DNA of 64,000 nt from Mesorhizobium sp. B2-8-5 (GCF_006440675.2 NZ_CP083951.1:3815501-3879500), one strand, 5' to 3'. Positions 25,091 to 34,955 are shown, counted from the stretch's first letter. Notes: generated from the sequence alone by a model not told the origin. Program-made: numbers and translations.

Positions 25091-28000
25091 ATGAGCCTCA
25101 TTCCTTCCATTGGCCTGCCCAAGGGCCGCGCCGGTCAGTTCATCGTCGACGGCGTCGCCGACGGCTACGAAGCCTTCGCCCTGGTGCAGACGGCGCAGGA
25201 GATCGCGCCCGACAAGCCGGTGCTGTTCGTCGCGCGCGACGGCCAGCGGCTGCCGGCGATCATCGAGGCGCTCGCCTTTGCCGCGCCCGGCCTGCCGGTG
25301 CTGGAGCTGCCGGCCTGGGACTGCCTGCCTTACGACCGCGTCTCGCCCGGCGCCGATGCCGCTGCGCGACGGCTCGACGCGCTTTCGGCCATGATCGCGC
25401 TGGCGAAGAAGCCGCATCGCGCCGTAATCCTCACCACCGCCAATGCGCTGTTGCAGCGCATCCCGCCGGCCGAGCTGATCCAAGCGCAGACTTTCCATGC
25501 CAAGCCTGGCAACCAGATCGACATGAACGCGCTGATCGCGCGGCTCGAGATCTCCGGCTTCGAGCGCGTGCCGACGGTGCGCGGCCTTGGCGAATTCGCG
25601 GTGCGCGGCGGCATTCTCGACCTTTTCGCGCCAGGCTGGAGCGAGGCGCTGCGCCTCGATTTCTTCGGCGACACGCTGGAATCGATCCGCGTCTTCGACG
25701 TGGCGACGCAGCGCACCACCGGCCAGCGCAAGTCGATGTCGCTGCAGGCGATGAGCGAGGTGGCGCTGACGCCCGAAACGATCAGCCGCTTCCGCCGCTC
25801 CTATATCGAGGCTTTCGGCGCGCCCTCGCGCGACGACGCGCTCTATGCGGCGGTCAGCGAAGGCCGGCGCTTCGCCGGCATGGAGCACTGGCTGCCCTTC
25901 TTCTACGAGCGGCTGGAGACGGTGTTCGACTATCTGCCGGATGCGCCTGTCGTCTTCGATCATCTGGCGCATGAGGCGCTGGCCGAGCGTCACACGTTGA
26001 TCCTCGACCACTACGAGGCGCGCCGGAAACAGGCCGACAGCGCGCTGAAGGACGCCGTGCCCTACAAGCCGGTGGCGCCGGACCTACTTTATCTGTCGCC
26101 GGACAATCTCAAGGCTTCGCTCGGTCCGCGCGAAGACATCGACTTCACGGTCTTCGACGCGCCCGATGTCGGGAGCAAAAAAGTGTTCCATGGCGGTTCG
26201 CGGCACGGCCGCAGCTTTGCCGAGGAGCGCGCCGACCCGAACATCAATGTCTTCGACGTCGTCGTAAAACACATTGCCGACGAGCGCGCCGCGCGCCGCC
26301 GCGTCATTGTCGCCGGCTGGACGGAAGGCTCGCTCGACCGCCTTGGCCAGATCCTCGCCGAACATCACCTCGGCAACCTGAAGCCGGTCGCGACGCTTGC
26401 CGACGTTGAAAAACTGGAACCGGGGCAGGCGGGTCTTGCCGTGCTGCCGCTCGAATCCGGCTTCGAGACCGACGATATGGTGGTCGTTGCCGAGCAGGAT
26501 ATCCTTGGCGACAGGCTGATCCGGCGTTCGAAGCGCAAGAAGAAGGCTTCCGACTTCATCGCCGAGGCCTCATCGCTGTCGGCGGGCGACATCGTCGTCC
26601 ATGCCGACCATGGCATCGGCCGCTTCATCGGCTTGCGCACCATCGAAGCGGTCGGTGCGCCGCATGACTGCCTCGAAATCCATTATGCCGGCGACGACCG
26701 GTTGTTCTTGCCGGTCGAGAATATCGAGCTTCTGTCGCGCTATGGCTCCGATTCGGCCGAAGCGACGCTCGACAAGCTGGGTGGCGGCGCCTGGCAGGCG
26801 CGCAAGGCGCGGCTGAAGCGGCGCCTGCTCGACATGGCCGGGCAATTGATCCGCATCGCCGCCGAGCGGCAGATGCGTGCAGCGCCCGCTATGATCCCGG
26901 CCGAAGGGCTTTATGGCGAGTTCGCGGCGCGTTTCCCCTATGAGGAGACCGACGACCAACAGACGGCGATCGATTCCGTCATGGATGATCTCGGCGCCGG
27001 CAAGCCGATGGATCGGCTGGTCTGCGGCGACGTCGGCTTCGGCAAGACGGAAGTGGCGCTGCGCGCCGCCTTCATCGCGGCCATGGAGGGGTTCCAGGTC
27101 GCGGTCGTGGTGCCGACGACGCTGTTGTCGCGGCAGCACTTCAAGACCTTCTCGCAGCGCTTTTCGGGCCTGCCGATCCGCATCGCGCAGGCATCGCGCC
27201 TGGTGGGTTCAAAAGAATTGGCGGAAACCAAGAAGGGCATTGCCGAGGGCACGGTCGACATCGTCGTCGGCACGCATGCGCTGCTTGGGTCTTCGATCTC
27301 GTTCAAGCGTCTCGGCCTGCTGATCATCGACGAGGAGCAGCATTTTGGCGTCAAGCACAAGGAGCGGCTGAAGGACCTCAAGTCCGACGTGCATGTGCTG
27401 ACGCTTTCGGCGACGCCGATCCCGCGCACGCTGCAACTGGCGCTGACCGGCGTGCGCGAACTGTCGCTGATCGCGACGCCGCCGGTCGACCGCATGGCGG
27501 TGCGCACGTTCATCTCGCCCTTCGATCCGCTGGTCATCCGCGAGACGCTGCTGCGCGAGCGCTATCGCGGCGGCCATTCCTTCTATGTCGTGCCGCGGAT
27601 CAGTGACCTTTCGGAAATCCATGATTTCCTGAAGGAATCCGTGCCGGAGCTGAAGATAGCGGTGGCGCATGGGCAGATGCCGCCGGGCGAGCTCGACGAC
27701 ATCATGAACGCCTTCTACGACGGCCAGTACGACGTGCTTCTGTCGACCACCATCGTTGAATCCGGGCTCGATATCCCGACCGCCAACACGCTGATCGTCC
27801 ATCGCGCCGACATGTTCGGCCTCGCGCAACTCTACCAGCTGCGCGGCCGCGTCGGCCGTTCCAAGGTGCGCGCCTATGCGCTGTTCACGCTGCCGGCCAA
27901 CCGCAAGCTCACCGATACGGCCGAGCGCCGGCTGAAGGTGCTGCAGTCGCTCGATACGCTGGGCGCCGGTTTCCAGCTCGCCAGCCACGACCTCGACATC

Positions 28001-28588
28001 CGCGGCGCCGGCAATCTTTTGGGCGAAGAGCAGTCGGGCCATATCAAGGAGGTCGGTTTCGAGCTCTACCAGCAGATGCTGGAAGAGGCGGTGGCCGAGG
28101 TGAAGGATACCGGCGAGGCGCAGGACGGCGGCTGGTCGCCGCAGATCGCGGTCGGCACCGCGGTGATGATCCCGGAAAGCTACGTGCCGGACCTGCAGCT
28201 CCGCATGGCGCTCTACCGGCGCCTCGGCGATCTCGAAACCACGGAGGAGATCGACGGCTTCGGCGCCGAACTGATCGACCGGTTCGGGCCGCTGCCGGAA
28301 GAGGTGACGCATCTGTTGAAGATCGTCTTCATCAAGGCGCTCTGCCGCAAGGCCAATGTCGAGAAGCTCGATGCCGGGCCCAAGGGCGTCGTCATCCATT
28401 TCCGCAAGCGCGAGTTCCCCAATCCGGTCGGGCTGGTCAAGTTCATCGGCGAGCAGGGCTCGCTGGCCAAGATCCGCGCCGACCATAGCGTCGTCTTCAT
28501 GCGCGATTGGCCGAATGCCGAAAAACGCCTGGCGGGATCGGCGGTGGTGATGACGCAACTGGCCCGGCTCGTCGACAAGGCCGCATAG
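25091..28588 (+). CDS. mfd: Transcription-repair coupling factor Mfd
   Basis: A 1165-residue protein. Order: UvrB-like domain (about 20-330), the RNA polymerase interaction CarD-like domain (about 490-560, with GDIVVHADHGIGRFIGL), the RecG-like translocase with Walker A GDVGFGKTEVAL (about 645-656), IIDEEQHFG (about 744-752), SATPIPRTL, and QLYQLRGRVGRS, then the TRCF C-terminal domain. It removes stalled RNA polymerase at lesions and recruits UvrA. It is cotranscribed with sdhE. Confidence 0.96.
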   Translation: MSLIPSIGLPKGRAGQFIVDGVADGYEAFALVQTAQEIAPDKPVLFVARDGQRLPAIIEALAFAAPGLPVLELPAWDCLPYDRVSPGADAAARRLDALSAMIALAKKPHRAVILTTANALLQRIPPAELIQAQTFHAKPGNQIDMNALIARLEISGFERVPTVRGLGEFAVRGGILDLFAPGWSEALRLDFFGDTLESIRVFDVATQRTTGQRKSMSLQAMSEVALTPETISRFRRSYIEAFGAPSRDDALYAAVSEGRRFAGMEHWLPFFYERLETVFDYLPDAPVVFDHLAHEALAERHTLILDHYEARRKQADSALKDAVPYKPVAPDLLYLSPDNLKASLGPREDIDFTVFDAPDVGSKKVFHGGSRHGRSFAEERADPNINVFDVVVKHIADERAARRRVIVAGWTEGSLDRLGQILAEHHLGNLKPVATLADVEKLEPGQAGLAVLPLESGFETDDMVVVAEQDILGDRLIRRSKRKKKASDFIAEASSLSAGDIVVHADHGIGRFIGLRTIEAVGAPHDCLEIHYAGDDRLFLPVENIELLSRYGSDSAEATLDKLGGGAWQARKARLKRRLLDMAGQLIRIAAERQMRAAPAMIPAEGLYGEFAARFPYEETDDQQTAIDSVMDDLGAGKPMDRLVCGDVGFGKTEVALRAAFIAAMEGFQVAVVVPTTLLSRQHFKTFSQRFSGLPIRIAQASRLVGSKELAETKKGIAEGTVDIVVGTHALLGSSISFKRLGLLIIDEEQHFGVKHKERLKDLKSDVHVLTLSATPIPRTLQLALTGVRELSLIATPPVDRMAVRTFISPFDPLVIRETLLRERYRGGHSFYVVPRISDLSEIHDFLKESVPELKIAVAHGQMPPGELDDIMNAFYDGQYDVLLSTTIVESGLDIPTANTLIVHRADMFGLAQLYQLRGRVGRSKVRAYALFTLPANRKLTDTAERRLKVLQSLDTLGAGFQLASHDLDIRGAGNLLGEEQSGHIKEVGFELYQQMLEEAVAEVKDTGEAQDGGWSPQIAVGTAVMIPESYVPDLQLRMALYRRLGDLETTEEIDGFGAELIDRFGPLPEEVTHLLKIVFIKALCRKANVEKLDAGPKGVVIHFRKREFPNPVGLVKFIGEQGSLAKIRADHSVVFMRDWPNAEKRLAGSAVVMTQLARLVDKAA

Positions 28589-28763
28589 GCACGTGAACCA
28601 GGCCTGCGGCCTGTTGCAGCGGCAGGCGCACCCCTCGCAAGGAAATAGTAACCCACCCGAAAGATCGCGCGCACTTGCAGGGCGTGCGACGATTATGACC
28701 ATTGCAGTATTTGTACTTGAGAGGTTCAATAGGCCAATCTAATCATCGCTGCAGGGGCTGCTT

Positions 28764-29096
28764 ATGAACCCGCAAACTTTCGATGAATACTGGCTCGGTT
28801 ACCTTGCCGGCCACTCAAAACCTTCAACCCGCTTTATCCATTACCTCGGCCTCTTCTTTGCGCCGATCGCCGGCGTCGCGGCATCCTTCCTCGTGACGTG
28901 GTGGGCCTTTCTGGTCATCATTCCCGTCTTCTACCTTGCGGCGTTGTTCACCCATCCCCTGCTTGAGCACAACAGCAACAAACCTTTCGCGGAACGGCCC
29001 TTGTGGAGCGCCATTGCGCTGCTTCGCATGCTCGCGCTCGATTTGACGGGCGGTCTTGGCCGCCAGCTCAGCCGTCTGAAGGACGCCGGCAGATAG
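28764..29096 (+). CDS. DUF962/Mpo1-like membrane protein
   Basis: A 110-residue protein. NPQTFDEYWLGYLAGHSKPS and 'TRFIHYLGLF' are the DUF962 signature (the conserved H/Y-x-x-P and TRxxHxxG). Two or three membrane helices follow, and 'EHNSNKPF' fits the conserved HNxP-type end. Yeast Mpo1 in this family is a dioxygenase in fatty-acid alpha-oxidation; the bacterial role is not known. Its stop is two bases before the start of the next small membrane gene. Confidence 0.8.
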   Translation: MNPQTFDEYWLGYLAGHSKPSTRFIHYLGLFFAPIAGVAASFLVTWWAFLVIIPVFYLAALFTHPLLEHNSNKPFAERPLWSAIALLRMLALDLTGGLGRQLSRLKDAGR

Positions 29097-29098
29097 GC

Positions 29099-29530
29099 AT
29101 GGAAACGGCGGTTGTAGCTGCCTGTTCAGCCGTGCTGATGCTTGGCGCCGGATTCCATGTCTACTGGGCCTTCGGCGGCCGCATCGGCGCCGGCGTTTCG
29201 CTGCCTCAACGCGAGGACGGCGGCCCGGCGGCGAAGGAGACGGCCGTCGGTGCCCTGGCGGTCGGTCTGGTCCTGGCGCTGGTCCTGCTTCTCCTTCTTG
29301 GTTTCGCCGGCCTGATCCGCCTGCCGCTGCCGCACTGGCTGCTGAAGACGGCCCTTGTCCTGTGGGCGGCCGCATTCACCCTGCGGGCATTGAGCTGGTC
29401 GCGATATTTCGGGCTGTTCAAGCGGGTCAGGAACACGCGTTTCGCCAGATACGACAGCCTGCTTTACAGCCCATCTTGCCTGTTGTTGGGGCTGGGCTTG
29501 TTCCTGCTCGCGCTGGCGGACACGGCATAG
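29099..29530 (+). CDS. DUF3995 membrane protein
   Basis: A 143-residue protein with four membrane helices. The segment GFHVYWAFGG at residues ~19-28 and 'FALRALSW/RYFGLFKRVRNTRFARYDSLLYSP' (about 100-125) are characteristic of DUF3995 (the Y-D-S-x-x-Y-S-P box). The role is unknown. It is cotranscribed with the DUF962 gene (two-base gap). The ORF can be read farther upstream but only through the previous gene, so ATG 29099 is used. Confidence 0.82.
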   Translation: METAVVAACSAVLMLGAGFHVYWAFGGRIGAGVSLPQREDGGPAAKETAVGALAVGLVLALVLLLLLGFAGLIRLPLPHWLLKTALVLWAAAFTLRALSWSRYFGLFKRVRNTRFARYDSLLYSPSCLLLGLGLFLLALADTA

Positions 29531-29646
29531 CGAGGCGGTGGAACCATTCGCCACTGGTGAAAAACCCGGCTAGAATAGGCAATCGGCTTCGTGTAAGGAG
29601 CCGCGACCTCGTATCGAGGCTGGAATGGCGGGCAAGCGCGTTCGCC

Positions 29647-29703
29647 GGTTTGTTTTGACGCAATTCCGACGGAAATTTCACAGTTTTCCCCTGGGTTGCT
29701 CCG
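29647..29703 (+). repeat. Dispersed palindromic repeat, copy 2
   Basis: The segment starts GGTTTGTTTTGACGCAATTC and ends GTTTTCCCCTGGGTTGCTCC; GCAATTCC pairs with the degenerate GGGTTGC at the far end. It lies 22 bases before the DAHP synthase ATG. Confidence 0.75.
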
Positions 29704-29724
29704 AAAGGGCGTTTGGGTGCAGCG

Positions 29725-31098
29725 ATGACGAAATGGTCGCCGAATTCGTGGAGAGCAAAGCCGATCAAGCAGGTCCCGGCGTATCCGGACCTTGCCGCTC
29801 TGAAGGCCACGGAAGCGCAGCTTGCCACCTTCCCGCCGCTGGTTTTTGCCGGCGAGGCGCGCAAGCTGAAGAAGCAGCTGGCGGCGGTGGCCGCCGGCGA
29901 AGCCTTCCTGCTCCAGGGCGGCGATTGCGCCGAGAGCTTTGCCGAGCATGGCGCCGACAACATACGCGACTTCTTCCGCGTCTTCCTGCAGATGTCGGTG
30001 GTGCTCACCTTCGCCGGCGCGCAGCCGGTGGTGAAGGTCGGCCGCGTCGCCGGCCAGTTCGCCAAGCCGCGCTCGTCCGACAACGAGACCAAGGCCGGCG
30101 TGACGCTGCCGAGCTATCGCGGCGACATCATCAACGGCATCGAGTTCGACGCCAAGTCGCGCGTCCCGGATCCTGCCCGGCAGGAGATGGCCTACCGCCA
30201 GTCGGCCGCGACGCTCAACCTTCTGCGCGCCTTCGCGCAGGGCGGCTATGCCAGCCTGGAGAACGTGCATCGCTGGATGCTCGGCTTCGTCGCCGACAGT
30301 CCGCAAGGCGAGAAATACGGTGCGCTCGCCAACCGCATCACCGAGACGATGGAGTTCATGCGCGCGGTCGGCATCACGTCGGAAACCAATTTCGCGCTGC
30401 GCGAGACGGATTTCTACACCAGCCACGAGGCGCTACTGCTCGGCTACGAGGAAGCGCTGACGCGCGTCGATTCGACCTCCGGCGACTGGTACGCGACCTC
30501 GGGCCATATGATCTGGATCGGCGACCGTACCCGCCAGCCGGATCACGCACATATCGAATATTGCCGCGGCATCAAGAATCCGCTCGGCCTGAAATGCGGC
30601 CCGTCGCTGACGCCGGACGGTCTCATGGAACTCATCGACCTGCTCAATCCCGACAACGAGCCGGGCCGCCTGACGCTGATCGCCCGCTTCGGCTCGGACA
30701 AGGTCGCCGAGCACCTGCCGAAGCTGGTGCGTGCGGTCAAGAAGGAAGGCCGCAACGTCGTGTGGTCGTCCGATCCGATGCATGGCAACACGATCGAGGC
30801 GGCGGGCTACAAGACGCGGCCGTTCGACCGCATCCTCAAGGAAGTGCAGACCTTTTTCGAGGTGCACCGCGCCGAAGGCACGCATCCGGGCGGCATCCAT
30901 GTGGAGATGACCGGCAAGAACGTCACCGAATGCACGGGCGGCGCCCGCGCCATCACGGCGGAAGACCTGCAGGACCGCTACCACACCCATTGCGACCCGC
31001 GCCTCAACGCCGATCAGGCGATCGAGCTCGCCTTCCTGGTCTCGGACCTGCTCAAGAAGAGCCACCCGGTGCAGCACAAGCAGGCCGCCATCGCCTGA
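29725..31098 (+). CDS. Class II 3-deoxy-7-phosphoheptulonate (DAHP) synthase
   Basis: A 457-residue enzyme of the plant/Mycobacterium-like class II DAHP synthase. Hallmarks: [12 protein letters not shown] (metal-binding Cys), [16 protein letters not shown] (PEP-binding Arg), [33 protein letters not shown] (His), [15 protein letters not shown] and [14 protein letters not shown]. It condenses PEP and erythrose-4-phosphate, the first step of the shikimate route. ATG 29725 is preferred to a TTG four codons upstream because the family begins [11 protein letters not shown] strong terminator follows. Confidence 0.95.
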   Translation: MTKWSPNSWRAKPIKQVPAYPDLAALKATEAQLATFPPLVFAGEARKLKKQLAAVAAGEAFLLQGGDCAESFAEHGADNIRDFFRVFLQMSVVLTFAGAQPVVKVGRVAGQFAKPRSSDNETKAGVTLPSYRGDIINGIEFDAKSRVPDPARQEMAYRQSAATLNLLRAFAQGGYASLENVHRWMLGFVADSPQGEKYGALANRITETMEFMRAVGITSETNFALRETDFYTSHEALLLGYEEALTRVDSTSGDWYATSGHMIWIGDRTRQPDHAHIEYCRGIKNPLGLKCGPSLTPDGLMELIDLLNPDNEPGRLTLIARFGSDKVAEHLPKLVRAVKKEGRNVVWSSDPMHGNTIEAAGYKTRPFDRILKEVQTFFEVHRAEGTHPGGIHVEMTGKNVTECTGGARAITAEDLQDRYHTHCDPRLNADQAIELAFLVSDLLKKSHPVQHKQAAIA

Positions 31099-31126
31099 AC
31101 AGGACCTAATGCCGGATTATTATCGG

Positions 31127-31155
31127 AGGCGCCGGCGCGAAAGCCGGCGCCTTTT
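31127..31155 (+). terminator. Intrinsic terminator of DAHP synthase
   Basis: AGGCGCCGGC (31127-31136), loop GCGAAA, GCCGGCGCCT (31143-31152), then TTTT. It is a perfect 10-bp stem about 28 bases after the stop. Confidence 0.9.
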
Positions 31156-31200
31156 CAATTTGGGCAGATAGGTTTCAACCGCCGGCTATTCGGGGTCGGC

Positions 31201-32781
31201 TCATTCCGGATCGGGCGGTCCGGGAGGATTGCCCGGGAAGCTGGTTCTACCGGGCGGAATGACGGCAAAGTTGATCTCCAGGGGCGGTCCCTTGAGCGAC
31301 CAGTTGAATGCCACCGTCTTGACCGGCAGGCCGGCGGTCCAGGCCTCCTGTTGCGGAGAAAGTTTCCAGCCGTGCGGCCACACAAGCAGCATGCCCTGAT
31401 CCCGCAGCCGCTGGTCCGTGATCCACGGGGCGAGGCGCCTGTCGAGGGTCGTGAAGATGGAAGGCTGGTCCGGGGCTTCCAGTCCGGCAAGCCTGGCCGT
31501 GCCGTCGTCGCCGCCGACGATGCCCAGCGGCGCGGATACCGCCTCGTGCCAGATTGCATCGGCCGTCAGCGAAATCGACCGCGCCGGCCAGCACATTGGC
31601 TGCAGGCGGCCGAGTATGTTGCAACTGGTCCAGCGGGTCGCCGCATAGGCGCTCGACACGCCGACCACGCATAGCAGCGCCAGCACCGCCAGCCGGCGCA
31701 ATTCCGTTGGTCCCAGCCGCCGGCCCAGAAGCGCGATCGCCAGGACGCCGACGAGATTGTACATCGTCGCGCCCCAGGCTTCGCCGGTGCCGGTAAACAG
31801 CGATGCGGCCATGATCAGGAGCGCCGGCCCTAGACCCATCCATGCCAGGTAGGCAACCGCGCGCCGCTCGGGAGCAGGGTAGGCCGGCAAGGGGTCTTGC
31901 ACGGGCTTGAGCTGCCGTCGCAACAGGCCGGAAATAGCCAGAACGACGGGAACAGCGGCAAGCCCGGCAAGCTGAACGCCGATATAGTAGAGCCGGGCGC
32001 GGTTGGCGATCACCCAGGCGTTACGATGCTCGGCATAGGTCAGCGGCAGGAAATCGAGGCGGACGAGCGCCACAGCCAGCGGCGCCACGACGCCAAGAAA
32101 AACCGCGAGGCCGAGCCACGGCCATGGCGTGGCGAGCCGGCTTCGGGCACGGGTGTCGCACAAAATCCAGATGCCGCCGAAGGCCAGCAGCAGAGCCGTC
32201 GAGAACTTGGCATAGAGCCCAACGCCGGCAACGAGGCCGAGGGCGAGCCACCAGCCCGGCCGCCCGTCGCGCGCCGCGCGCCATAGCAGCCAAGAGGTCG
32301 CGGCCCAGAAAGGCATCTGCGCGTAGTCGTGGTTGAATTGCGGGGTGGGCCAGCCGAAGAAATAGATCGCGGGCATCAACAACACGGCGGCGAGCGCACG
32401 GGTCGGGCCCATGATGTCGCGCGCGAGCAGATAGACCAGGACGAAAGTCGTCGAGACCATCAGCTGCGACAGCATGTATTGCGGCCAGCGGAACGAGCCG
32501 GTCAGGAGATGGCTGATCTCGAGCAGCCAGCAGGGGAGTTGCGGGTGCTTGTAGGTCAGCAGCACCCATTCGCGACCCCACAGGAAACCTTCGACGACGT
32601 CGCGCGGCGGTCCAACATTGACGATCGCCGGCATCACGGTCCAGCAGGCGATCTGGATCAGACACAAAAGCGCCAGCAATCGCCATGGGTGCCGGACCAG
32701 GCTGTTCCAGATCGAAGACAGATCGTCTTCAGCCCCGGCTGCGGCAGGCCAGACATTCACGGATTCGCTGGTTCTCGACAT
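31201..32781 (-). CDS. GT39-like glycosyltransferase (ArnT/PMT_2 family)
   Basis: A 526-residue protein with 11-13 membrane helices. After a first helix, the extracytoplasmic segment 'NVGPPRDVVEGFLWGREWVL' carries the acidic D/E residues (RD, E) typical of dolichyl/undecaprenyl-phosphate-sugar users; 'YKHPQLPCWLLEISH' is the HPP/HPxL box. These enzymes move lipid-linked sugars onto lipid A or other periplasmic acceptors. The C-terminal periplasmic part (~100 residues) is variable. The acceptor is unknown. It is read towards DAHP synthase. Confidence 0.85.
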   Translation of the reverse strand: MSRTSESVNVWPAAAGAEDDLSSIWNSLVRHPWRLLALLCLIQIACWTVMPAIVNVGPPRDVVEGFLWGREWVLLTYKHPQLPCWLLEISHLLTGSFRWPQYMLSQLMVSTTFVLVYLLARDIMGPTRALAAVLLMPAIYFFGWPTPQFNHDYAQMPFWAATSWLLWRAARDGRPGWWLALGLVAGVGLYAKFSTALLLAFGGIWILCDTRARSRLATPWPWLGLAVFLGVVAPLAVALVRLDFLPLTYAEHRNAWVIANRARLYYIGVQLAGLAAVPVVLAISGLLRRQLKPVQDPLPAYPAPERRAVAYLAWMGLGPALLIMAASLFTGTGEAWGATMYNLVGVLAIALLGRRLGPTELRRLAVLALLCVVGVSSAYAATRWTSCNILGRLQPMCWPARSISLTADAIWHEAVSAPLGIVGGDDGTARLAGLEAPDQPSIFTTLDRRLAPWITDQRLRDQGMLLVWPHGWKLSPQQEAWTAGLPVKTVAFNWSLKGPPLEINFAVIPPGRTSFPGNPPGPPDPE

Positions 32782-32974
32782 GCGGGCCTAAAATCACACC
32801 GGTGGATTGCTGAACAGTCCGATAGCAAAAGCTTACGAAAATGTATGCTGCCGCAACATTGTAAAGCCAAGATTGCTATGGAACCCGTCGCTGGCGCTTC
32901 GGGCAGAAACCGCCGGCTGATCGTTGCCGGAGCCGGCCCAGGGGCGCCGCCGTTCCAGCAATACAGGTGCCTCC

Positions 32975-33679
32975 ATGCGCCACCAGCATGCCGTCATTCA
33001 TCACCGCGGGCTCGATTTCTGGTCGGCGCGCGCCGCGGTTCTCGTCATCATCTGCCTGCAGCTTCTGGTCATCAACAACCTGTCCTTCGGTCCGCGCTGG
33101 CTCGCCCCGACAGTGGAAGCGGCGCTGCTGGTGCCGCTGTCGATTGCGACGGCCTGGACGCAAATGGCGACGCGCAAGGCAGTCGATCACGAGCATTGGT
33201 ACGCGATCGGCCAATTGCGCCTCTATATCCGCCGCACGGCATTGGTGATGACCGGCATCATCAGCATCATGAATTGCGGGTCGCTGGTTTACCTGGTGCG
33301 GGCGCTGCTGGAAGGGCATGCCGGCGCCGGCACGACGCTGCTCGTCGACGCGCTCAACATCTGGGTCACCAATGTGATCGTCTTTGCGCTGTGGTTCTGG
33401 AGCACCGACCGGGGCGGTCCGCCTACCTGCGGCCTGGTCAAGCGTGCGCAGGCCGACTTCCTGTTCCCGCAAATGACGCTCCCCGATCGCGAGATACAGG
33501 GCTGGCTGCCGGGCTTCGTCGACTATGTCTTCCTGGCCTTCACCAATGCCACGGCGTTCTCGCCGACCGATACCTTGCCGCTCACGCAGCGCGCGAAGCT
33601 GCTTATGATGGCCGAGGCGATGATCTCGCTCTTGACGATCGCGCTGGTGGCCGCGCGCGCCGTGAACATCCTGGCCTAA
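32975..33679 (+). CDS. Integral membrane protein (DUF1345-like)
   Basis: A 234-residue protein with five or six membrane helices. The end segment VFLAFTNATAFSPTDTLPLT, then RAKLLMMAEAMISLLTI resembles a two-helix pore region ('F-T-N/T-x-T-x-x-S/P-x-D') as seen in DUF1345 and ion-channel-like proteins. ATG 32975 is used (AGG 7 bases upstream). The family match is by eye and only moderate. It is divergent from the GT39 gene; the RIME-like repeat begins at its stop codon. Confidence 0.65.
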   Translation: MRHQHAVIHHRGLDFWSARAAVLVIICLQLLVINNLSFGPRWLAPTVEAALLVPLSIATAWTQMATRKAVDHEHWYAIGQLRLYIRRTALVMTGIISIMNCGSLVYLVRALLEGHAGAGTTLLVDALNIWVTNVIVFALWFWSTDRGGPPTCGLVKRAQADFLFPQMTLPDREIQGWLPGFVDYVFLAFTNATAFSPTDTLPLTQRAKLLMMAEAMISLLTIALVAARAVNILA

Positions 33680-33780
33680 AGCGCGTCGCGTCGAAACGGA
33701 TTCATGCGACGCGCTTTAGGTCGTTGCTTGATGCTTGTCGTTGTCGCAAAACCGAGGTCATTTTTGCGCGACATGCATTA
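33677..33780. repeat. RIME-like intergenic element with two palindromes
   Basis: Palindrome A starts at the stop codon (TAAAGCGCGTCGC at 33677) and ends GCGACGCGCTTTA at 33718. Palindrome B runs from about 33729 (TTGATGCTTGTCG) to CGACATGCATTA at 33780. The two-palindrome layout and ~105-bp size match the Rhizobium-specific intergenic mosaic element (RIME) described in rhizobia. Confidence 0.75.
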
Positions 33781-33789
33781 GCAGGAACT

Positions 33790-34554
33790 TCAGCGGCGCT
33801 CCCAGCGCATTCCGGCAAGCCTTGGATCGGCAAAGGCGGTGCGTGAGAATTCGAGCCGCTTGTCCGGGAATTCGCAGATTGCCTGCAGGCCGAAAGAGCC
33901 GATCCGGATGCGCCAGGTCTGCGGCTCCAGCGGCTTGGCCTTGGCAAAGCCCTTGCACGTCAAAAGCGCGATGTTGGCGCCCTTCGGATCGCGCACCGAG
34001 CGATAGCGGATCGCCTGCAGTTCGGCCTCGCGGGCGACATCGGCGATCGCCTGACAGGCGGTGTAGTCGGTGGGGTGCGTCCAGGCCTTCTCGTCGCGAT
34101 CGAGCGGCGGCCGTGCCAGGTCGATCGCGCGATCGCATTTCATCGCGGCGGCGAAGGCGGTGTATTCCGCGGCGTCGTTCGGCCATGGTGTCGCCGGCGA
34201 TTCCGCGAAGAACAGCAAGCGGTAGAAGGCCATTTCCGCCACCGCCGTCAGCACCGTCTCGGCGGCATAGTAGACGCCTTTGGTCTTGCCGGCGCGGCGG
34301 AAGCGCGAGCCGTACGGGTAGACGGAGCCATAGCGAAAAGGCGTCGCCAGCAGGTAATGGAGATGGCGGCATTCCATCGGGATCTGCGGCTTGGCGTCCT
34401 CGATGAGGTCCTCCAGCAGCGCCTGCTCGTCGAGTGTGTCGACGAGCTTGAGGGTCGAGACACGGTGCTGCGCCTCGACCATCCGCCAGTACTTGCCTTC
34501 GAGCTTGACGGCCTCAGACGAGAGCGCGCCGGGAGTCCAGGTAGGCAATGACAT
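33790..34554 (-). CDS. RES-domain toxin
   Basis: A 254-residue protein. The RES domain has the conserved arginine in 'RYGSVYPYGSRFRRAG', glutamates in 'YYAAETVLTAVAEMAFYR', and serine in 'RYRSVRDPKG' (the R-E-S residues of the name). Characterised members are toxins that consume cellular NAD+ (ADP-ribosyltransferase-like fold). ATG 34554 overlaps the end of the upstream Xre gene by 41 bases in another frame; a TTG at 34569 is an alternative start. The pair forms a type II toxin-antitoxin unit. Confidence 0.9.
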   Translation of the reverse strand: MSLPTWTPGALSSEAVKLEGKYWRMVEAQHRVSTLKLVDTLDEQALLEDLIEDAKPQIPMECRHLHYLLATPFRYGSVYPYGSRFRRAGKTKGVYYAAETVLTAVAEMAFYRLLFFAESPATPWPNDAAEYTAFAAAMKCDRAIDLARPPLDRDEKAWTHPTDYTACQAIADVAREAELQAIRYRSVRDPKGANIALLTCKGFAKAKPLEPQTWRIRIGSFGLQAICEFPDKRLEFSRTAFADPRLAGMRWERR

Positions 34555-34891
34555 CGACAAGTCCGGCAATCGTCAGGATTTTCTCGAGCGGCGTGCCGTC
34601 GAGCGTGGTGTTGGGGCTCTTCAGCCACGCCCGGGCGACGGTCTCGTCACCGCCGACGATGGCGTCGAGCGAGCGGAACAGGCGAACGAACAGCACCGCC
34701 AGCTCGAACGGCTTGGTGCCGCGTTCAAGCAGGAATTCCTGCCGGCGCATGCGCGAGACCGTCGCTTCCGACACGCCGATGACCAAAGCGAGTGTCCTGG
34801 CGGTGATGTCGAGCAGGTCGGCCGCGCGCAGCGTGGCCTTGGTGATGACGGCGTTTTCGGCCGCCGTCGCGGCCGCGACTGGACGTTGCAT
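34514..34891 (-). CDS. Xre/MbcA/ParS-type antitoxin (DUF2384)
   Basis: A 125-residue protein. N-terminal helices and an XRE-like helix-turn-helix (LALVIGVSEATVSRMRRQEF) precede the DUF2384 domain at the C-terminus (VRLFRSLDAIVGGDETVARA, WLKSPNTTLDGTPLEKILTI). These proteins neutralise RES toxins and bind their own promoter. AAAAGG lies 10 bases upstream of ATG 34891. It overlaps the RES gene, indicating coupled translation. The promoter must lie in the 64-base gap to the GGDEF gene. Confidence 0.9.
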   Translation of the reverse strand: MQRPVAAATAAENAVITKATLRAADLLDITARTLALVIGVSEATVSRMRRQEFLLERGTKPFELAVLFVRLFRSLDAIVGGDETVARAWLKSPNTTLDGTPLEKILTIAGLVDVIAYLDSRRALV

Positions 34892-34955
34892 GAGCGCACC
34901 CTTTTCATTTCTGTGGAAAATATAATCCACAAAAATTCGTCTGGAAAGGGGCTTG

